The position numbers were made by a program, and so were the translations under genes. A stretch of DNA of 10,540 bases from Conexibacter sp. (GTDB lineage Bacteria > Actinomycetota > Thermoleophilia > Solirubrobacterales > Solirubrobacteraceae), in NCBI GenBank assembly GCA_025964295.1, contig JAOPZD010000653.1, positions 1-10,540 on the forward strand, given 5' to 3'. Within the stretch, counting starts at the first letter, position 1; each line of letters opens with the position of its first letter. The notes under the pieces were generated by a model that ran no database searches, was not told the DNA's origin, and was given only the letters and a program-made list of their open reading frames with translations. Positions 1-6,684 of this stretch are shown here, one piece after another.

Positions 1-96
1 CGTCGCAAACGCGACCAGTCGCTGCCCCAGAACGTCCTGGAGCTCTGTCGCCACCTGCGCGACGGGCAAAACCAGGGCCTCCTTATACGCGGGCAT
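1..96 (-). CDS. N-terminal fragment of possible Xre/MbcA-type regulator or antitoxin (cut by window edge)
   Basis: Only the first 32 codons are inside the window, and the frame is open to base 1. The ATG at 96 has AGGAG seven bases upstream. An in-frame ATG at 114 has its own GGAGG, so the start is ambiguous; I prefer 96 because the second GGAGG lies inside a hairpin. The peptide includes the stretch VATELQDVLGQRLVAFAT. From memory, this resembles the start of actinobacterial Xre/MbcA/ParS-type antitoxin-like proteins, where a helix of this kind precedes a helix-turn-helix. That family assignment is a recollection on a short fragment. The gene is divergent from the two plus-strand genes starting at 271 and shares their control region, which fits a regulator or antitoxin. 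Confidence 0.55.
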   Translation of the reverse strand, partial: MPAYKEALVLPVAQVATELQDVLGQRLVAFAT

Positions 97-121
97 TTTG
101 CTGCTCCTCTTCATTAGAACG

Positions 122-145
122 GGCCTCCCGCACCTCTCGGAGGCC
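122..145 (-). promoter_or_regulatory. 5' UTR stem-loop covering a Shine-Dalgarno
   Basis: GGCCTCC (122-128) and GGAGGCC (139-145) form a perfect 7-bp stem with a 10-nt loop. It lies between the minus-strand promoter and the partial gene at 1-96. On the minus strand the hairpin pairs the GGAGG that would serve the ATG at 114, while leaving the AGGAG for the ATG at 96 free. It could tune start choice or mRNA stability. It is seen in the sequence; no function is shown. Confidence 0.4.
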
Positions 146-157
146 AATAGATTGCTT

Positions 158-194
158 CGATAGACCGATAGTATCCCTCAAAGACCCTCAAAAC
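158..194. repeat. Two pairs of short direct repeats, operator candidates
   Basis: CCCTCAAA occurs at 175-182 and again at 185-192, a 10-bp period, so both copies face the same side of the helix. CGATAG occurs at 158-163 and 166-171. Both pairs sit in the spacer, -10 or start region of the minus-strand promoter and next to the plus-strand -35. This placement would suit binding by a divergently encoded regulator. There is no direct evidence of binding. Confidence 0.4.
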
Positions 195-196
195 AA
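168..196 (-). promoter_or_regulatory. Candidate promoter for the partial gene at 1-96
   Basis: On the minus strand, TTGTTT (196-191) is followed after 17 bp by TACTAT (173-168). Both are partial matches to the sigma-70 -35 and -10 hexamers at ideal spacing. Transcription would start near 161, giving a leader of about 65 nt before the ATG at 96. Confidence 0.45.
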
Positions 197-203
197 CCCT
201 AAG

Positions 204-232
204 TTGGCGCGCTAGTTCCGCTGTGTTATGCT
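204..232 (+). promoter_or_regulatory. Promoter for the leader ORF and 175-aa gene
   Basis: TTGGCG (204-209), a 17-bp spacer and TATGCT (227-232) form a good sigma-70-type promoter. A TGT triplet directly upstream of the -10 adds an extended -10 motif. The start point would be near 239, about 30 nt before the ATG at 271. The -35 element lies only 7 bp from that of the divergent minus-strand promoter, so a single bound regulator could control both. Confidence 0.6.
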
Positions 233-270
233 CCTTAGGATCGCGTTACTAACCTCCGGAGGGCCTTAAA

Positions 271-360
271 ATGTCAATCAGCGCTCATTCTGCCCACGTC
301 GAACCGCGTCCGCCTCCCTGGCGCGCCACCGCGGCTCCAGGCATGGGAATGTCGACATGA
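271..360 (+). CDS. Short 29-aa ORF, translationally coupled leader peptide
   Basis: The ATG at 271 is preceded at 8 nt by GGAGG (258-262), the best ribosome binding site in this part of the window, and by a matched promoter. The 29-residue product has no recognisable domain. It contains a PRPPPW run, and consecutive prolines are known to slow ribosomes. Its stop codon overlaps the next start as ATGA (357-360). The downstream gene has only a weak GGGA of its own, so its translation probably depends on this ORF. The peptide may be a regulatory leader, a small protein in its own right, or the shifted N-terminus of the 175-residue protein after a frameshift. Confidence 0.55.
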   Translation: MSISAHSAHVEPRPPPWRATAAPGMGMST

Positions 361-884
361 AAACGAGCTACAACGACAGCGGAAATCCGAGCCGGCGGTC
401 CAACCAAACCGACCAGTTCGTTATCTTCGCCGCCACCGGAGAGGCTGCACATCGTCGGCGCGTCGTGCGTGCCTTCGAGCAGGCTGGCTTCCAGACGTTC
501 CACGTCCCGCTGACGGACGGAGCCGCGACCTGCGCGCTCAAGCAAGGCGAGGATCTGGTCACCCTCAAGGTGTCCACTTTGGTCGACGCGTTCGAGCCGA
601 GCTTGAGTTCCTACGGCCTTGTCCTCGAGACGTCGACGATGACCTTCGAGCTCGAGCGAGCCGAACTTCAGCCCGTGTGGAGTTGCTGGCCGTTGTGGGA
701 GCCCTTGGGAATCTCGTTGCTCATCGACGACGACAATTTCGCCTGCCAACAGGTCGATCTCGTGCACGAGGCGTTCAGCGTGGCATCGTTGTTGCGCAAC
801 GACACGCGCCGGAGCTGCGTCACCACGCAGCCGCGTCCCGGCTGGCGGAAGTACGGCCATCCCGACGTCTATCGGCGTCGATGA
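357..884 (+). CDS. Hypothetical protein, 175 aa, unknown family
   Basis: I do not recognise this protein. The reading frame has strong G/C third-position bias and a balanced soluble-protein composition, unlike the overlapping antisense frame. The first 20 residues are polar and probably disordered. A strand (FVIFAATGE, about 21-29) is followed by a basic helix (about 30-43) and another strand near 46-51, an alternating alpha/beta start. Residues 80-125 are rich in aromatic and hydrophobic residues, with a WSCWPLWEP segment near 108-116. The C-terminus is basic (ends YRRR). There is no signal peptide or membrane helix. The gene is coupled by an ATGA overlap to the ORF at 271 and is divergent from a possible antitoxin-type gene. 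It could be the effector of that locus, but nothing in the sequence shows a catalytic site. Confidence 0.7.
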   Translation: MKTSYNDSGNPSRRSNQTDQFVIFAATGEAAHRRRVVRAFEQAGFQTFHVPLTDGAATCALKQGEDLVTLKVSTLVDAFEPSLSSYGLVLETSTMTFELERAELQPVWSCWPLWEPLGISLLIDDDNFACQQVDLVHEAFSVASLLRNDTRRSCVTTQPRPGWRKYGHPDVYRRR

Positions 885-1180
885 TTCGGCCGCACTTCGC
901 GGCAGCGGCCCGTGTGCGGAAGCAGCTGACGACCTCTACCCACGGCGCCCCCCTGGGTCTCCGATCGTCTAGAGGACGTTCCCTTGGGCGTCGCGACAAT
1001 CGCCGTCTGACGCTGTCAACTCGACCGCGTCTTCCGCTGCCTCCAGCTCGACCCGGCCTCTGGTCGCAGCCACCGTCCCTCATTCCGTCGAACGCGCGAA
1101 GGCCTCACTTCACTGACGCTGCGCCCGCGTGGGTCCGACCACACAGGTCGAGGGTGGTTCCGCGCCGGCTGAGGCGCTGG
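885..1180. other. Intergenic gap between convergent genes, no credible gene
   Basis: No frame on either strand here has protein-like composition. CCGCAC (890-895) and GTGCGG (914-919) could form a weak stem just after the 175-aa gene, but no T-run follows. Around the relaxase stop codon are a palindrome, GCTGGTCACCAGC (1176-1188), and a wider nested pair, CGGCTG (1166-1171) and CAGCCG (1185-1190). These may help end the convergent transcripts; I would not call either a firm terminator. Confidence 0.5.
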
Positions 1181-4090
1181 TCACCAGCCGAGGTCCAGGT
1201 CGGGTGCGGTCGTCGGCAGGTCTAGGGGAGGTGCGTCGTGCCATGGCGAGGGGTGGTGGTCGTGGTGGTCAATGCGCGCGTGGGCGCGGTGTGTCGCCTC
1301 GGCGCGCTGTTGCTGCTCGCGCGTGAGGGCGACGTATCGACTTGCGGTGGGGCCGTGGTCGGCGATCCAGGCGTAGGTCGAGCTGCGCAGGGTCTGTTCC
1401 TCGGTGGCCGCTGCGGCGGCACGGGCCTGCCGCTGCTGCAGCGCGTCGCGGTGAGCGGCGAGGTCGCGGTCGAGCTCGGCGCGCTCGCGACGTCGCCAGA
1501 GCGGCGTGGTTTCCCGCTGTGCTTCGAGCTTCCGGAAGCCGGCCGCAGTGGCGTCGAGGTCCTGCTCGGCCTCGGCGCGGGCGACGGTCAGCTGCGGCAG
1601 GCGCGCCGGTGGGTGCGGGTCCCTGATGAGCTGAGCGGTGAGGTCCGAAAGCTCGGCGTCGATCGCGTCGTCGTCGAGATCCGCGGGCAGCTGGTCACGC
1701 GCAAGGCCTTGGGCGCGGCTGCGGCCCAGCAGCCGCTCGAGGCCCGAGGCGAGCGGATCGGGGGCCGGCGCATGGTCTTGGTCCAGGCCGAGGTCGCTCT
1801 GCGTGACGTAGAAGCGAGCCTGCTGGCGATGGCGGGACAGTGCGGTGTAGCCCCACTCGCGGTAGAGCTCGTCGGATCCGAGGACGAACGTGCGGTCGAC
1901 GGTCGCCCCCTGTGCCCGGTGGGCGGTGATGGCGTAGCCATGGTCCAGGTGCCCGTCGTCGAGGTAGGGCGCGTCGAGCAGACGCTCGTCGCCGTCCAAG
2001 GCGACGGTGATCCTCGTGTTGGCGGAATCGATCGCGGTGATCGTTCCTCGTTGGCCGTTGAGGACGCCGAGGCGGTGGTCGTTTCGCGTGGTGAGGATCT
2101 GGTCACCGGTGGCGAAGGCACGGTCGCCGATCGTGATCTCGTCCGGTCCGAGGGCGGCCTGGGCCCGGAGCAGCTGGCGAGCGCGGTCGTTGAGGTCGCG
2201 CACGTCGCTGCGGCGTGCGGCGATCATCAGGCGCTCGCCCTCTGCGCGTGACCAGTCGTTGACGAGCGCGGCCCGGGTGTCGGCGGCGGTGTCCCCGATG
2301 GTGATCTGACCGGCGGCGCGGTAGGCGCGCGCCCAGCGCTCGACGTCACCCCTGCGCAGCGCGTCCAGGGCGCGGCGATCCCACGGCTCCCGCTGGCGCC
2401 GCACCTCGTGGAGCTCGAGCGTGCCGGGACGTTCGGCGAGCGCGTGAAAGGCGCCGCCGGCCTCGATCTCCGGCAGCTGCCGGTCGTCTCCCACGAGCAC
2501 GAGCCGGCCGTTGACGCGAGCGGTCGCCTCTGCGAGATCCGCCAACGCACGGGTGCCGACCATGCCGGCCTCGTCCACGACCAGCGTCGCGCCGGCCGGG
2601 AGCTCGTAGCCGACGGTCAGGCGGCCGCGGACCGCAGCGATCGTCTGGCCGGGGATCGCGGACTGGTCCTCCAGCTCGCGTGCCGCACGAGCCGAGAGGG
2701 CGCAGCCGAGCACCGGGATGCCTTCGGCTTCCCACGCCTCGCGGGCGGCGTCCAGGACGAAGGTCTTGCCGGTACCCGCAGCGGCGCGCAGCACGGTGAT
2801 GCCCGCGGCGCCTTCAGCGAGGCCCCGGACGACGTCGCGTTGCTCGTCGCTCAGCGTCGCTCGATCTTTCATGACGCGCTGCACGGTCGCGCTGGCAACT
2901 ACGGGGGCGCGGTCCTGGCGCTCGGCGGCGATGGCGAGCACGCGAGCCTCGGTGTCGAGCAGCTCTCGCGTTGAGAAGCGGGGCTCTGTGACGGCGGCTG
3001 CGGCGGTGCCGTCGCGGAGGCGGACGATCTCGGGCGCATCGAGGGTGGCGGCGGCGAGGCGCTCGAGGTCGGTGACGTGGGCGCCGCCGGGCTGGGCCTC
3101 GGCGAGGGCCTGCAGCAGCTCCGGGCGTCCGAAGGTGCTGGTGTGCGCGGTCAGCAGGTCGGGGTCGATGCCGCGAGCATCCGAGGGCTCTCGCAGTGGC
3201 TGCTTGGCGGTGAGGTCTGCGAGCTCGTTGGGGCCGAGGCCGTGCTCGGCGGCGCGGGCCTGCCACTGCGCTCGCTGGCGAACCAGCGGCGGCTCGTCCT
3301 TCGCGCGGCGGGTCTCCAGCGCGGCGATCTGCGCAGAGGCGGCCGATCGGCCGCCGTGCTCGGCCATGTGCTCAAGGATCTCGGCGCGGCGCTGGGAGAA
3401 GTGATCGACGACCTCGCGCGACACCACGGCGAGGTCAGCGACACCGCGCTGCACGGGGCTCCACTGAAGTCCCGTCCGGTCGGTGATCTCCGCCCGCAAG
3501 GCGGCCTGGTAGAGGTAGCCGGCCGTCTTGGCGTGGCGGTACAGGTGGCGGGCATCCAAGGCCGTCCATCGGCCGTCGGGTCCCTGCGTGAGGTTGCCCA
3601 CGACGACGTGGGTGTGCAGCAGCGGGTCACCAGCCCGCGACGCGCGATGCATGAACGCCGCCCCGACGAACCCGCGGCCACGAACCTGCACCTTGCCGCC
3701 AGCCCCCCGCCGCGCCCAGCACGCCTCCCGCTCCAGATAGCCGAACGCCTCACGCACCGCCACGTCGTGCGCGGCTCGCAACTCGTCGCCAAGCTCGTCG
3801 GCTGCTACTGCCCACAGCACGCTCACGGACTTCGGCGCCCGAAACGTCAGATCAAGACCGGCAACCCCACCGTCCTTCGGTGCTCGCCGCAGGCCCGCGC
3901 CGGCCAGGAGGTTGGCGAACACGTCGGCGTCCACGTCGCCTTCCCAACCAAGACCGTCGGCGCCCGCGCCGACCCAGTGGCCGGGCTCTTCCTTGCACCC
4001 GGCGTAGTAGTCATCGCGCCCGCGAGCGACCTGATCGGTGTAGTACCGAGCAGCACCAGGTCCGACGGCGATTTTCCCGAGCGACAGCAC
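1181..4090 (-). CDS. MobF-family relaxase-helicase (TrwC/TraA type)
   Basis: This 969-residue protein should nick one strand at an origin of transfer, stay bound to the 5' end through tyrosine, and unwind the DNA for conjugative transfer. The relaxase domain spans roughly 1-290. It has a catalytic tyrosine pair, Tyr16-Tyr17 (a second pair lies at 28-29), and the metal-binding histidines His148, His159 and His161, spaced as in TrwC. A RecD-like SF1 helicase follows (about 410-765). It shows Walker A AAAGTGKT (Lys442), Walker B VVDEAG (Asp506-Glu507), motif III GDDRQLP (534-540), motif V YAITAHRAQG (719-728) and motif VI YTALSRHRQ (748-756). An alanine- and glutamate-rich helical region (about 830-935) ends in a His-rich tail. 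The start is GTG at 4090, with GGTGAGGG just upstream and an in-frame stop at 4106-4108. All motifs are intact, so it is probably active. No T4SS or coupling protein is visible nearby. Confidence 0.93.
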   Translation of the reverse strand: MLSLGKIAVGPGAARYYTDQVARGRDDYYAGCKEEPGHWVGAGADGLGWEGDVDADVFANLLAGAGLRRAPKDGGVAGLDLTFRAPKSVSVLWAVAADELGDELRAAHDVAVREAFGYLEREACWARRGAGGKVQVRGRGFVGAAFMHRASRAGDPLLHTHVVVGNLTQGPDGRWTALDARHLYRHAKTAGYLYQAALRAEITDRTGLQWSPVQRGVADLAVVSREVVDHFSQRRAEILEHMAEHGGRSAASAQIAALETRRAKDEPPLVRQRAQWQARAAEHGLGPNELADLTAKQPLREPSDARGIDPDLLTAHTSTFGRPELLQALAEAQPGGAHVTDLERLAAATLDAPEIVRLRDGTAAAAVTEPRFSTRELLDTEARVLAIAAERQDRAPVVASATVQRVMKDRATLSDEQRDVVRGLAEGAAGITVLRAAAGTGKTFVLDAAREAWEAEGIPVLGCALSARAARELEDQSAIPGQTIAAVRGRLTVGYELPAGATLVVDEAGMVGTRALADLAEATARVNGRLVLVGDDRQLPEIEAGGAFHALAERPGTLELHEVRRQREPWDRRALDALRRGDVERWARAYRAAGQITIGDTAADTRAALVNDWSRAEGERLMIAARRSDVRDLNDRARQLLRAQAALGPDEITIGDRAFATGDQILTTRNDHRLGVLNGQRGTITAIDSANTRITVALDGDERLLDAPYLDDGHLDHGYAITAHRAQGATVDRTFVLGSDELYREWGYTALSRHRQQARFYVTQSDLGLDQDHAPAPDPLASGLERLLGRSRAQGLARDQLPADLDDDAIDAELSDLTAQLIRDPHPPARLPQLTVARAEAEQDLDATAAGFRKLEAQRETTPLWRRRERAELDRDLAAHRDALQQRQARAAAAATEEQTLRSSTYAWIADHGPTASRYVALTREQQQRAEATHRAHARIDHHDHHPSPWHDAPPLDLPTTAPDLDLGW

Positions 4091-4388
4091 AAAGCCCTCA
4101 CCAACTCAGTCGCAGCAGCAGCCCAACCACCCCCCTCCGGGTTCACGACGCGCGCCGAATCAGCAGCTCACTCCTGAGTGCAAATCTGTGCTCGCTGTCG
4201 GTGGCGAAGAAGTCGGCGCAAGGTCGCGAAGCGAGGGCGGCGGCGTGGGAGACCGGCGAGCGCTCGAAGAGGGTTCGTGCTGAGCGCGGAGCCGACTGGG
4301 CGAAGCTGGCACGTATGGCTGGTTGGGGGACGGCCCGTAGGGCGCGCCAACGTGGTCGCGAAGGCGGGGCGTGCCAGATGCGCGGTGC
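4091..4388. other. Gap upstream of the relaxase; candidate oriT/promoter region, no gene
   Basis: I see no convincing coding frame here. The relaxase ribosome binding site is at about 4095-4102. CACTC-CT-GAGTG (4169-4180) is a tight palindrome. GCGCTC (4260-4265) and GAGCGC (4282-4287) form a looser inverted repeat. Origins of transfer often lie beside the relaxase gene and contain inverted repeats, so this is the natural place to look. No known MobF nick sequence was recognised. Confidence 0.4.
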
Positions 4389-5726
4389 CTACTGCGTCGC
4401 CTCGGGCCCATGTGGGGACCCCACGATGGGTAGACGCGTACCAGCCGCTGCCGTATACCGCCAGTCGGTGGCGAGGATCTCGGTGATGGTGTCGTTGTCC
4501 ATTCCGAGGTCCGACCACAGCACAGCGCGGACGGCGCACCACACCCTGTCGGCAAGGCCGTCGAGCGGCACGCCATGGTGGGCGCGGTCGCGGTCCTTCG
4601 GGTTGTAGTGGACGTAGTAGTTGCGAGTGTCCCGAATCGCCTCGGCGAGTTCGGTGGCCGAGGCGCCAAACGCCTCCTGAGCGGCGGCGCCGGCGCCCTC
4701 CAGCAGCGAAGTCACCCGTTCTACGAAGGGAAATTGTGACGGACTCTGGCGGCGATGGTAGGCCTCGAAAAAGCGGGCCAGATAGAGAAGGCGGTCGGGG
4801 GACGTGAGCACAGCGTTGAAGACCTGGTACTCGAACAGCAACTCGGCTGCCTCCGGCTGATCGCGGCGGAACGCCGCGAACGCTGTGATGAACGCCTCGC
4901 CTCGTTCGCCGAGTGAGTCGAAGGTGAACCGCGGATCGGTCAGCTCAGGCCGGGCCCCGTACACCGTCCGCCCGCGGTCGCTCACGATCGTCGTCGGACC
5001 GTCCGTGACCGGTAGCAGCTCGAGGCGCTGAACCGAGGTGGCGCATTCTGTCGAGAGCGCGACCAAGCTGACGAGGTCGTTGAGGACGTCGTCAACGTCG
5101 TCGAGGCTGAGTGGTTCGGGACCAGTGACGATCGCGACGACATGGCTGCTGACGGCGAGACGAAAATCCGAGTCGTGCTCGAAACGTGGGTGCGGCCGCA
5201 AGGTAAGCGTGCGCGCCCCGAAATCAGCGACGAGCTCTCCGGGCCTCTCCCATTCGACCGTCACGCGATCGTCGGGGCCGCTCCGAGTGATGTCGGAAGC
5301 AACGACACTTAGTCCGGGCCTCCCGACCGCTTCCGCAAGCCCGCCGATGTGAACCCTAAGTGAGCGGAACGCGGCTGCTGCGGCGTCATCGACCCAACTG
5401 CCTACAAGGCTCCTAGCGACGTGCCAGCGTTCTGGGTACCGCTCAGGCGTTCCGAAGCTCCGATGCGCAAGCTCGCAGCCCAGAACCGTGGCGCGACGCC
5501 CATCAAGCAGCTCGCCGTGGAGGGTCACCTCACCATCGGACGAAGTGATTGAAAGCCGGCCCTCGAGTTGAAGCTCAAGCCGCCCGGCCTGGGCCATCAG
5601 GCGTCCGTTCATCGGCGACCGGTCCGTGGGCGACCACCACCGGCCGTGCAGTTCTACCGCGTCATCAAGTGCCGGTTGCGAGACACCCACCGGCGCAGTA
5701 TCTCGACGCTCGGCCCCGCGCGCCAC
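4389..5726 (-). CDS. ApeA-like HEPN-domain protein, probable anti-phage RNase
   Basis: This 445-residue protein has the two-part layout of ApeA (abortive-infection HEPN) proteins. The N-terminal domain begins near residue 25 with ELHGRWWSP, followed by beta-rich segments and the FRSLRVHIGGLAEAVG stretch (120-135) typical of the ApeA N-terminal domain. The alpha-helical C-terminal part (about 270-430) carries RNYYVH (Arg368 to His373), the Rx4H motif of HEPN ribonucleases. Experimentally studied ApeA stops phage growth by HEPN-dependent abortive infection; the same role here is inference. The listed start is GTG at 5726 without a clear SD. GTG at 5690 would begin 12 residues before the conserved region and is equally possible. 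The gene is divergent from the membrane protein at 5830, upstream of the relaxase on the same strand, and has no fused extra domain. Confidence 0.85.
   Translation of the reverse strand: MARGAERRDTAPVGVSQPALDDAVELHGRWWSPTDRSPMNGRLMAQAGRLELQLEGRLSITSSDGEVTLHGELLDGRRATVLGCELAHRSFGTPERYPERWHVARSLVGSWVDDAAAAAFRSLRVHIGGLAEAVGRPGLSVVASDITRSGPDDRVTVEWERPGELVADFGARTLTLRPHPRFEHDSDFRLAVSSHVVAIVTGPEPLSLDDVDDVLNDLVSLVALSTECATSVQRLELLPVTDGPTTIVSDRGRTVYGARPELTDPRFTFDSLGERGEAFITAFAAFRRDQPEAAELLFEYQVFNAVLTSPDRLLYLARFFEAYHRRQSPSQFPFVERVTSLLEGAGAAAQEAFGASATELAEAIRDTRNYYVHYNPKDRDRAHHGVPLDGLADRVWCAVRAVLWSDLGMDNDTITEILATDWRYTAAAGTRLPIVGSPHGPEATQ
4407..4430. repeat. GC-rich inverted repeat in the 3' end of the ApeA-like gene
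   Basis: GTGGGG-A-CCCCAC (4412-4424) is a perfect palindrome around one base, flanked by CCCA (4407-4410) and TGGG (4427-4430). The combined arms give 10 bp with small bulges. It overlaps the last codons of the ApeA-like gene and lies upstream of the relaxase. It could be a protein-binding site, part of oriT or a transcription pause site. It has no T-run. Confidence 0.4.
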
Positions 5727-5829
5727 GGGATTGGTTCTTGAAACCGGTCGAGGTGGACGCCGCGAGCGCCAGCAGAGCCGAATCGTCTCGGGGCAGGATC
5801 GTCGATCGTTGAGGCGAAGTTTCCTGCGG
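5727..5829. promoter_or_regulatory. Divergent intergenic region between ApeA-like and membrane-protein genes
   Basis: These 103 bases separate the 5' ends of two divergent genes, so promoters for both must lie here or inside the coding ends. I found no pair of hexamers good enough to name. AGGA (5795-5798) could be an SD for a TTG at 5809, and GAGG (5811-5814) is rather far from the ATG at 5830. Any regulation would act on both genes together. Confidence 0.35.
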
Positions 5830-6636
5830 ATGGCTTCCCCCGACTATCACGCACTCGACAGGCTCTACAGCATCGAAAGCGAAGAACGGCAGGAGCGTCG
5901 CGGCCTCGAAACGCGAGCGAGCGCAAGCATCGTCGCTGCGCTCAGCACAGTCGCCTTCTCGGCGAACGCGGTCTCGGATCGGCTAGGCAACGTTGGCCCG
6001 TGGACGATCGCGCTGCTCGGCGGCGGAGCTCTGTTCATCTTCACCGGAGTAGGGCTCAGTACAGCGGCCCTGGTGGGGGGCAGTCGTACGACGCGTCGCA
6101 TCGTGAGTGCGTTTGCCATGAATCTCAGCACGGTCAGTGTCGGGGTTGCCGGCATGCACCTCCAGTTGACGTTGGACCCCGATCTCGACAGGGCCAGTGC
6201 TGACGTCGAGCAGGCAGCACGGACTCTCAGGATGCGAACCGAAGTAGCGACCTTCCCAGGCGCCGGGAGGCTGCTCGCCGAACTGCTCGCCGTCTCGGCC
6301 GGCATCCGCACCCTCAAGGCGTCCGACACGGCGCACTCCACCGAGCACGGCGAAGTGCTTGGACCGAGCCACGCCGCGATCACTCCGCAGGCCGCGCCCG
6401 AGCCGTCCCCTGATTCATCCCTCACTGCGTGGCCGCTGCGCGAGCCGGCGGATCTTGAGGAAGCGATGCGGCGAGCGGAGACTTCAGCGCGCCGGCTGCG
6501 CGAGGAGAACAACGAAGCGGTCGTGGTGCTGAAGCTCAGTTCGCTGGCCGTCGCGCTTGGGGTATTGATCCTCGTCGCCGGCGTGGTCCTCGCCTGCGCG
6601 ATCGCCGACCCGGTCATGACTGCGAGCACTCCGTAG
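5830..6636 (+). CDS. Predicted membrane protein with two-helix N-terminus and C-terminal anchor
   Basis: This is a 268-residue protein of no family I can name with confidence. A charged helix (about 10-29, rich in Arg and Glu) leads into a first hydrophobic helix (about 30-48) and a second strong one (about 58-83). A soluble, mostly helical middle (about 100-225) includes a Pro/Ser-rich linker near 180-195. A third clear membrane helix lies at about 236-257, close to the C-terminus. The charged segment followed by a two-helix hairpin recalls membrane modules of bacterial immunity proteins (SLATT or Pycsar-effector type), but key residues cannot be checked by eye. The frame is open far upstream into the ApeA-like gene; I place the start at ATG 5830, with TTG at 5809 as alternative. 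It is co-directional with the DUF5131 gene 48 nt downstream. Confidence 0.75.
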   Translation: MASPDYHALDRLYSIESEERQERRGLETRASASIVAALSTVAFSANAVSDRLGNVGPWTIALLGGGALFIFTGVGLSTAALVGGSRTTRRIVSAFAMNLSTVSVGVAGMHLQLTLDPDLDRASADVEQAARTLRMRTEVATFPGAGRLLAELLAVSAGIRTLKASDTAHSTEHGEVLGPSHAAITPQAAPEPSPDSSLTAWPLREPADLEEAMRRAETSARRLREENNEAVVVLKLSSLAVALGVLILVAGVVLACAIADPVMTASTP

Positions 6637-6652
6637 CCCGGGTGCATCGATG

Positions 6653-6684
6653 TTGACCGATGTTCGGCGTACGCTGAATGGGCA
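6653..6684 (+). promoter_or_regulatory. Palindrome and -10-like element before the three-Cys gene
   Basis: TTCGGCGTACGCTGAA (6663-6678) is a 16-bp near-perfect palindrome with one non-complementary pair (G opposite T), ending 6 nt before the ATG at 6685. It contains TACGCT (6670-6675), which fits the actinobacterial TAnnnT -10. The nine bases from there to the ATG, and the lack of a convincing SD, fit a leaderless or near-leaderless transcript. CGATGTT is repeated directly at 6648-6654 and 6658-6664. The palindrome could be a repressor site over the -10. Confidence 0.4.

Noticed and set aside
285..860. Long minus-strand frame opposite the 175-aa gene
   Set aside because: The plus-strand frame has better codon bias, composition, promoter and SD. 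The antisense product has shadow-like composition.
1238..2251. Long plus-strand frame across the relaxase C-terminal half
   Set aside because: It is antisense to an unmistakable relaxase-helicase and its product has no recognisable motifs.
3077..4177. Long plus-strand frame across the relaxase N-terminus
   Set aside because: It is a shadow of the GC-rich relaxase gene with no domain content.
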